Assembly: GCA_000024525.1 (NCBI GenBank)
Contig: CP001769.1
Coordinates: 4,931,001-4,995,000, forward strand
Length of the DNA: 64,000 nt
Direction of reading: 5' to 3'
From: Spirosoma linguale DSM 74
GTDB lineage: Bacteria; Bacteroidota; Bacteroidia; Cytophagales; Spirosomataceae
Part shown: piece after piece, positions 61,806 to 64,000 of the stretch
How the letters are laid out: each line of letters opens with the position of its first letter
Numbering within the stretch: the stretch's first letter is position 1
Program-made: the position numbers and the translations under genes
Notes under the pieces: model-generated
The model's input: only the letters and a program-made list of their open reading frames with translations
What the model was told of the DNA's origin: nothing
Databases searched by the model: none

Positions 61806-63434
61806 ATGCGTATTAAAACAACCCTTTCATCCCTGCTTGTTATTTTTTTACCCTTGCTGGCGGTTGGTCAGGCTAAAACCGAAGCGGCCGATCCCATTGT
61901 GGCTGGCAAAGGTATCGCTACCGTACCTACTACATCCGGTTCGGTTCGGGGGTACATTCACAACGGCACATTTACCTTCAAAGGCATTCCCTACGCCAAG
62001 GCCGACCGCTTCATGGCACCTACGAAACCCGATTCCTGGACGGGCGTTCGCTCGTCGATGACGTACGGGCCGGTTTGCCCAATGGACGTGACCACGACCA
62101 CCTTCGATGAGATTGAATTCCCCTTTCAACACAATTGGGGCTATACCAACGAAAACTGCCTGAGCCTGAACGTCTGGACGCCCGAGATCAACACTAGTAA
62201 AAAAAGCCGCCCTGTTATGGTCTGGCTGCACGGGGGCGGCTTTACGGCCGGTTCATCGGTGGAGCTTCCGTCGTACGATGGCGAGAACCTGACCAAAAAA
62301 GGAGATGTGGTTGTCGTTACGGTCAATCACCGCTTAAACGTGCTGGGTTTCCTGGACTTGTCAGCTTACGGCGATAAGTATAAAAACTCTGCCAATGCGG
62401 GTCTGATGGATTTAGTATCGGCCTTGCAGTGGGTCCAGCAGAATATCGCCCAGTTCGGGGGTGACCCCGGCAACGTAACCATCTTCGGCCAGTCGGGCGG
62501 GGGCGGTAAAGTGACCAGCCTCATGAATGCCCCTTCGGCCAAAGGGCTGTTTCATAAAGCCATCGTTCAAAGCGGAAGCTACATCACCCGCTTCGCCGAA
62601 ACCGACCTGACCAGAAAGGTAAGTGCGGCCCTGCTCGATGAGCTAAATTTGAAAACCAATCAGATCGATTCCCTGCAAAAAATGCCATACGAACGGCTGA
62701 ATGCGGCCAGCAAAAAAGCGATTCGTAAAGTAGCCGACCAGTTGAAAGCCGACGGAAAATCAATCGACGGACTGGGCTGGGGACCGGTTCATGATGGAAG
62801 CTTTTTGCCGAATCAACCCAACGAACCAGCTGCAATAGCCCTCTCGAAGTCAATTCCGCTGCTCGTAGGATCGACCAAGAATGAGTTCACCCCCTTCAAT
62901 CCGAGCACCCGTGGCCTGACGATGGAAGGGGCGAAAGCCAATCTCCAGAAAAAGTACGGCGACAAAGCCGATACGTACATGGCAGCGGTCAAAAAGGCGT
63001 ACCCGGAAACGGTCAAACCGTCTGATTACACGGATATCGACGTCAACTTTCGGCCGCTAACAATTCAACAGGCCAATGCGAAAGCCATTCCGGGGGCTGC
63101 TCCTGTGTATATGTATCTGTTTACCTGGCAGTCGCCCGTGCTGGATGGTATCTACAAATCCATGCACTGTATGGAAATCCCTTTTGTGTTCGATAATATC
63201 GACCGCTGTGAAGAAATGACGGGGGGTGGCAAAGCCGCGCATACGCTGGCCGACAAGATGAGCCGTGCCTGGATTGCGTTTGCCAGAACGGGCAACCCAA
63301 ACCATAAAGGCTTGCCAGCCTGGCCGGCCTACACGCCTGATAATGGGGCGACCATGATTCTCGACAATACAAACCAGGTGAAAAGCCATCCGGATAAAGA
63401 GCTGCTACAGATCGCTACGGGCAAAACGATGTAA
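61806..63434 (+). CDS. Secreted type B carboxylesterase
   Basis: About 542 residues from the ATG at 61806 (MRIKTTLSSLLVIFLPLLAV), which begins a signal peptide; the frame extends to 61731 across the esterase stop but lacks signal character. Family motifs are ENCLSLNVWTPE, VMVWLHGGGFTAGSS, the nucleophile elbow FGQSGGGGKVTSLMNAP, the conserved KNEFTPF region and a histidine near HCMEIPFVF. It acts on carboxylic esters outside the cytoplasm. A terminator follows at 63444-63498. Confidence 0.92.
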   Translation: MRIKTTLSSLLVIFLPLLAVGQAKTEAADPIVAGKGIATVPTTSGSVRGYIHNGTFTFKGIPYAKADRFMAPTKPDSWTGVRSSMTYGPVCPMDVTTTTFDEIEFPFQHNWGYTNENCLSLNVWTPEINTSKKSRPVMVWLHGGGFTAGSSVELPSYDGENLTKKGDVVVVTVNHRLNVLGFLDLSAYGDKYKNSANAGLMDLVSALQWVQQNIAQFGGDPGNVTIFGQSGGGGKVTSLMNAPSAKGLFHKAIVQSGSYITRFAETDLTRKVSAALLDELNLKTNQIDSLQKMPYERLNAASKKAIRKVADQLKADGKSIDGLGWGPVHDGSFLPNQPNEPAAIALSKSIPLLVGSTKNEFTPFNPSTRGLTMEGAKANLQKKYGDKADTYMAAVKKAYPETVKPSDYTDIDVNFRPLTIQQANAKAIPGAAPVYMYLFTWQSPVLDGIYKSMHCMEIPFVFDNIDRCEEMTGGGKAAHTLADKMSRAWIAFARTGNPNHKGLPAWPAYTPDNGATMILDNTNQVKSHPDKELLQIATGKTM

Positions 63435-63443
63435 AAGAGTCTT

Positions 63444-63498
63444 AACAGGCTTTTTGTAATGGCACCGGCCACCCGGCCCAACAAAAAGCCTGTTTTTT
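63444..63498 (+). terminator. Intrinsic terminator after the carboxylesterase gene
   Basis: AACAGGCTTTTTGT at 63444-63457 pairs with ACAAAAAGCCTGTT at 63481-63494, followed by a T run. A smaller GC-rich hairpin (GGCCACCCGGCC) sits in the loop. Confidence 0.8.
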
Positions 63499-63533
63499 CC
63501 TGTTAAAAATAACCTTACCTACCTAACTGCCCC

Positions 63534-64000
63534 ATGCTTTCGTTACTTGGCTTTGCCACCATTGCCGTTTTTCTGGTGTTGATTATCACCAAACGATTGT
63601 CTGTCATTACGGCGCTGGTGCTGGTGCCAGTCATCATGGGTTTCCTGGCGGGATTCAGCCCGAAGGAACTGGGTGAGATGATTCTGGCGGGTATCAAGCA
63701 GGTGGCACCGACGGGTATTCTGCTCATGTTTGCCGTGCTGTATTTTGGTACCATGCTCGATGTGGGCCTGTTCGACCCAATCATCTCGGCCATCATCCGC
63801 TTCGTGAAGGGTGATCCACTGAAGGTTATTCTGGGAACGGCGGTACTGACCATGATCGTCCACCTTGACGGTGACGGTACGGCGACGTTCATGATCGTGA
63901 TGTCGGCGTTTTTGCCGATCTACAAACAGCTGGGTATCAACCGGCTGATCCTGACGGGAATCGTGGCGCTGAGCGTAGGGCCTATGCACCTGGTGCCCTG
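63534..64000 (+). CDS. CitMHS-type citrate/divalent-metal transporter (partial, 5' end)
   Basis: 155 residues to the window edge, starting MLSLLGFATIAVFLVLIITK. It has hydrophobic helices, the GFLAGFSPKELGEMILAGIK region, ILLMFAVLYFGTMLDVGLFD and the highly characteristic VHLDGDGTATFMI motif of the CitMHS family, whose members carry citrate-metal complexes with protons. The 3' part lies beyond the window. It follows the esterase pair after a terminator, so it probably has its own promoter. Confidence 0.9.
   Translation, partial: MLSLLGFATIAVFLVLIITKRLSVITALVLVPVIMGFLAGFSPKELGEMILAGIKQVAPTGILLMFAVLYFGTMLDVGLFDPIISAIIRFVKGDPLKVILGTAVLTMIVHLDGDGTATFMIVMSAFLPIYKQLGINRLILTGIVALSVGPMHLVP

Overview
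The window looks like a chromosomal segment of a Cytophagales bacterium (Bacteroidota), probably Spirosomaceae. The grounds are family content only: a subtype iii type VI secretion system (T6SSiii, the Bacteroidota form that lacks TssJ/L/M), a giant protein with a type IX secretion (T9SS) C-terminal sorting domain, DUF1080 and DUF4142 proteins, and a LytTR regulator. Most genes lack a clear Shine-Dalgarno. No rRNA, tRNA, CRISPR array or transposase was found.

Positions 1-24,500 hold a nearly complete T6SSiii locus in several transcription units on both strands. Minus-strand unit A, read right to left, is tssO-like, tssP-like, a PKD protein, tssR, tssH/clpV, tssB1, (53-nt-arm palindrome), tssC1, a tandem-OmpA membrane protein, a membrane helix-hairpin-helix protein and a partial membrane protein running off the left edge. 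Unit B is tssE, tssF and a predicted outer-membrane barrel protein. tssG lies alone on the plus strand between A and B. vgrG, a TPR adaptor-like gene and an RHS gene follow on the plus strand. A minus-strand PAAR-tssN-tssK unit meets the RHS gene tail to tail. The RHS core stops where its toxin should begin and its last codons are antisense to tssK.

Positions 24,659-31,495 encode a ~2,278-residue T9SS substrate with about 22 Ig-like repeats of ~81 residues. A second T6SS cassette follows on the plus strand: tssB2, tssC2, two hcp/tssD genes and an AAA+ ATPase. Next comes an A+T-richer accessory region (36.3-41.6 kb) with unrecognised proteins, two with glycine/alanine-rich hydrophobic segments typical of membrane-active toxins, plus decayed toxin-like fragments and a chaperone-like gene. 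The run ends with a J-domain-like protein, a VWA protein, a PP2C-like phosphatase and a kinase with WG repeats. This last group resembles both the TerY-P triad and the PpkA/PppA phospho-control of proteobacterial T6SS. An OLD-like ATPase with an altered Toprim region is convergent with it.

From 48.3 kb the content is ordinary accessory metabolism and regulation: a LytTR regulator, DUF2231 and DUF4142 proteins, a MOSC protein, DUF1080 with a divergent AraC regulator, a Bcr/CflA exporter, a TetR regulator with two matching palindromic operators flanking its gene and preceding a two-gene membrane operon, an aldo/keto reductase plus AraC pair, a membrane protein of unknown function, two secreted esterases and the start of a CitMHS-type transporter.

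All functional calls come from reading translations and context. No similarity search or structure prediction was run.
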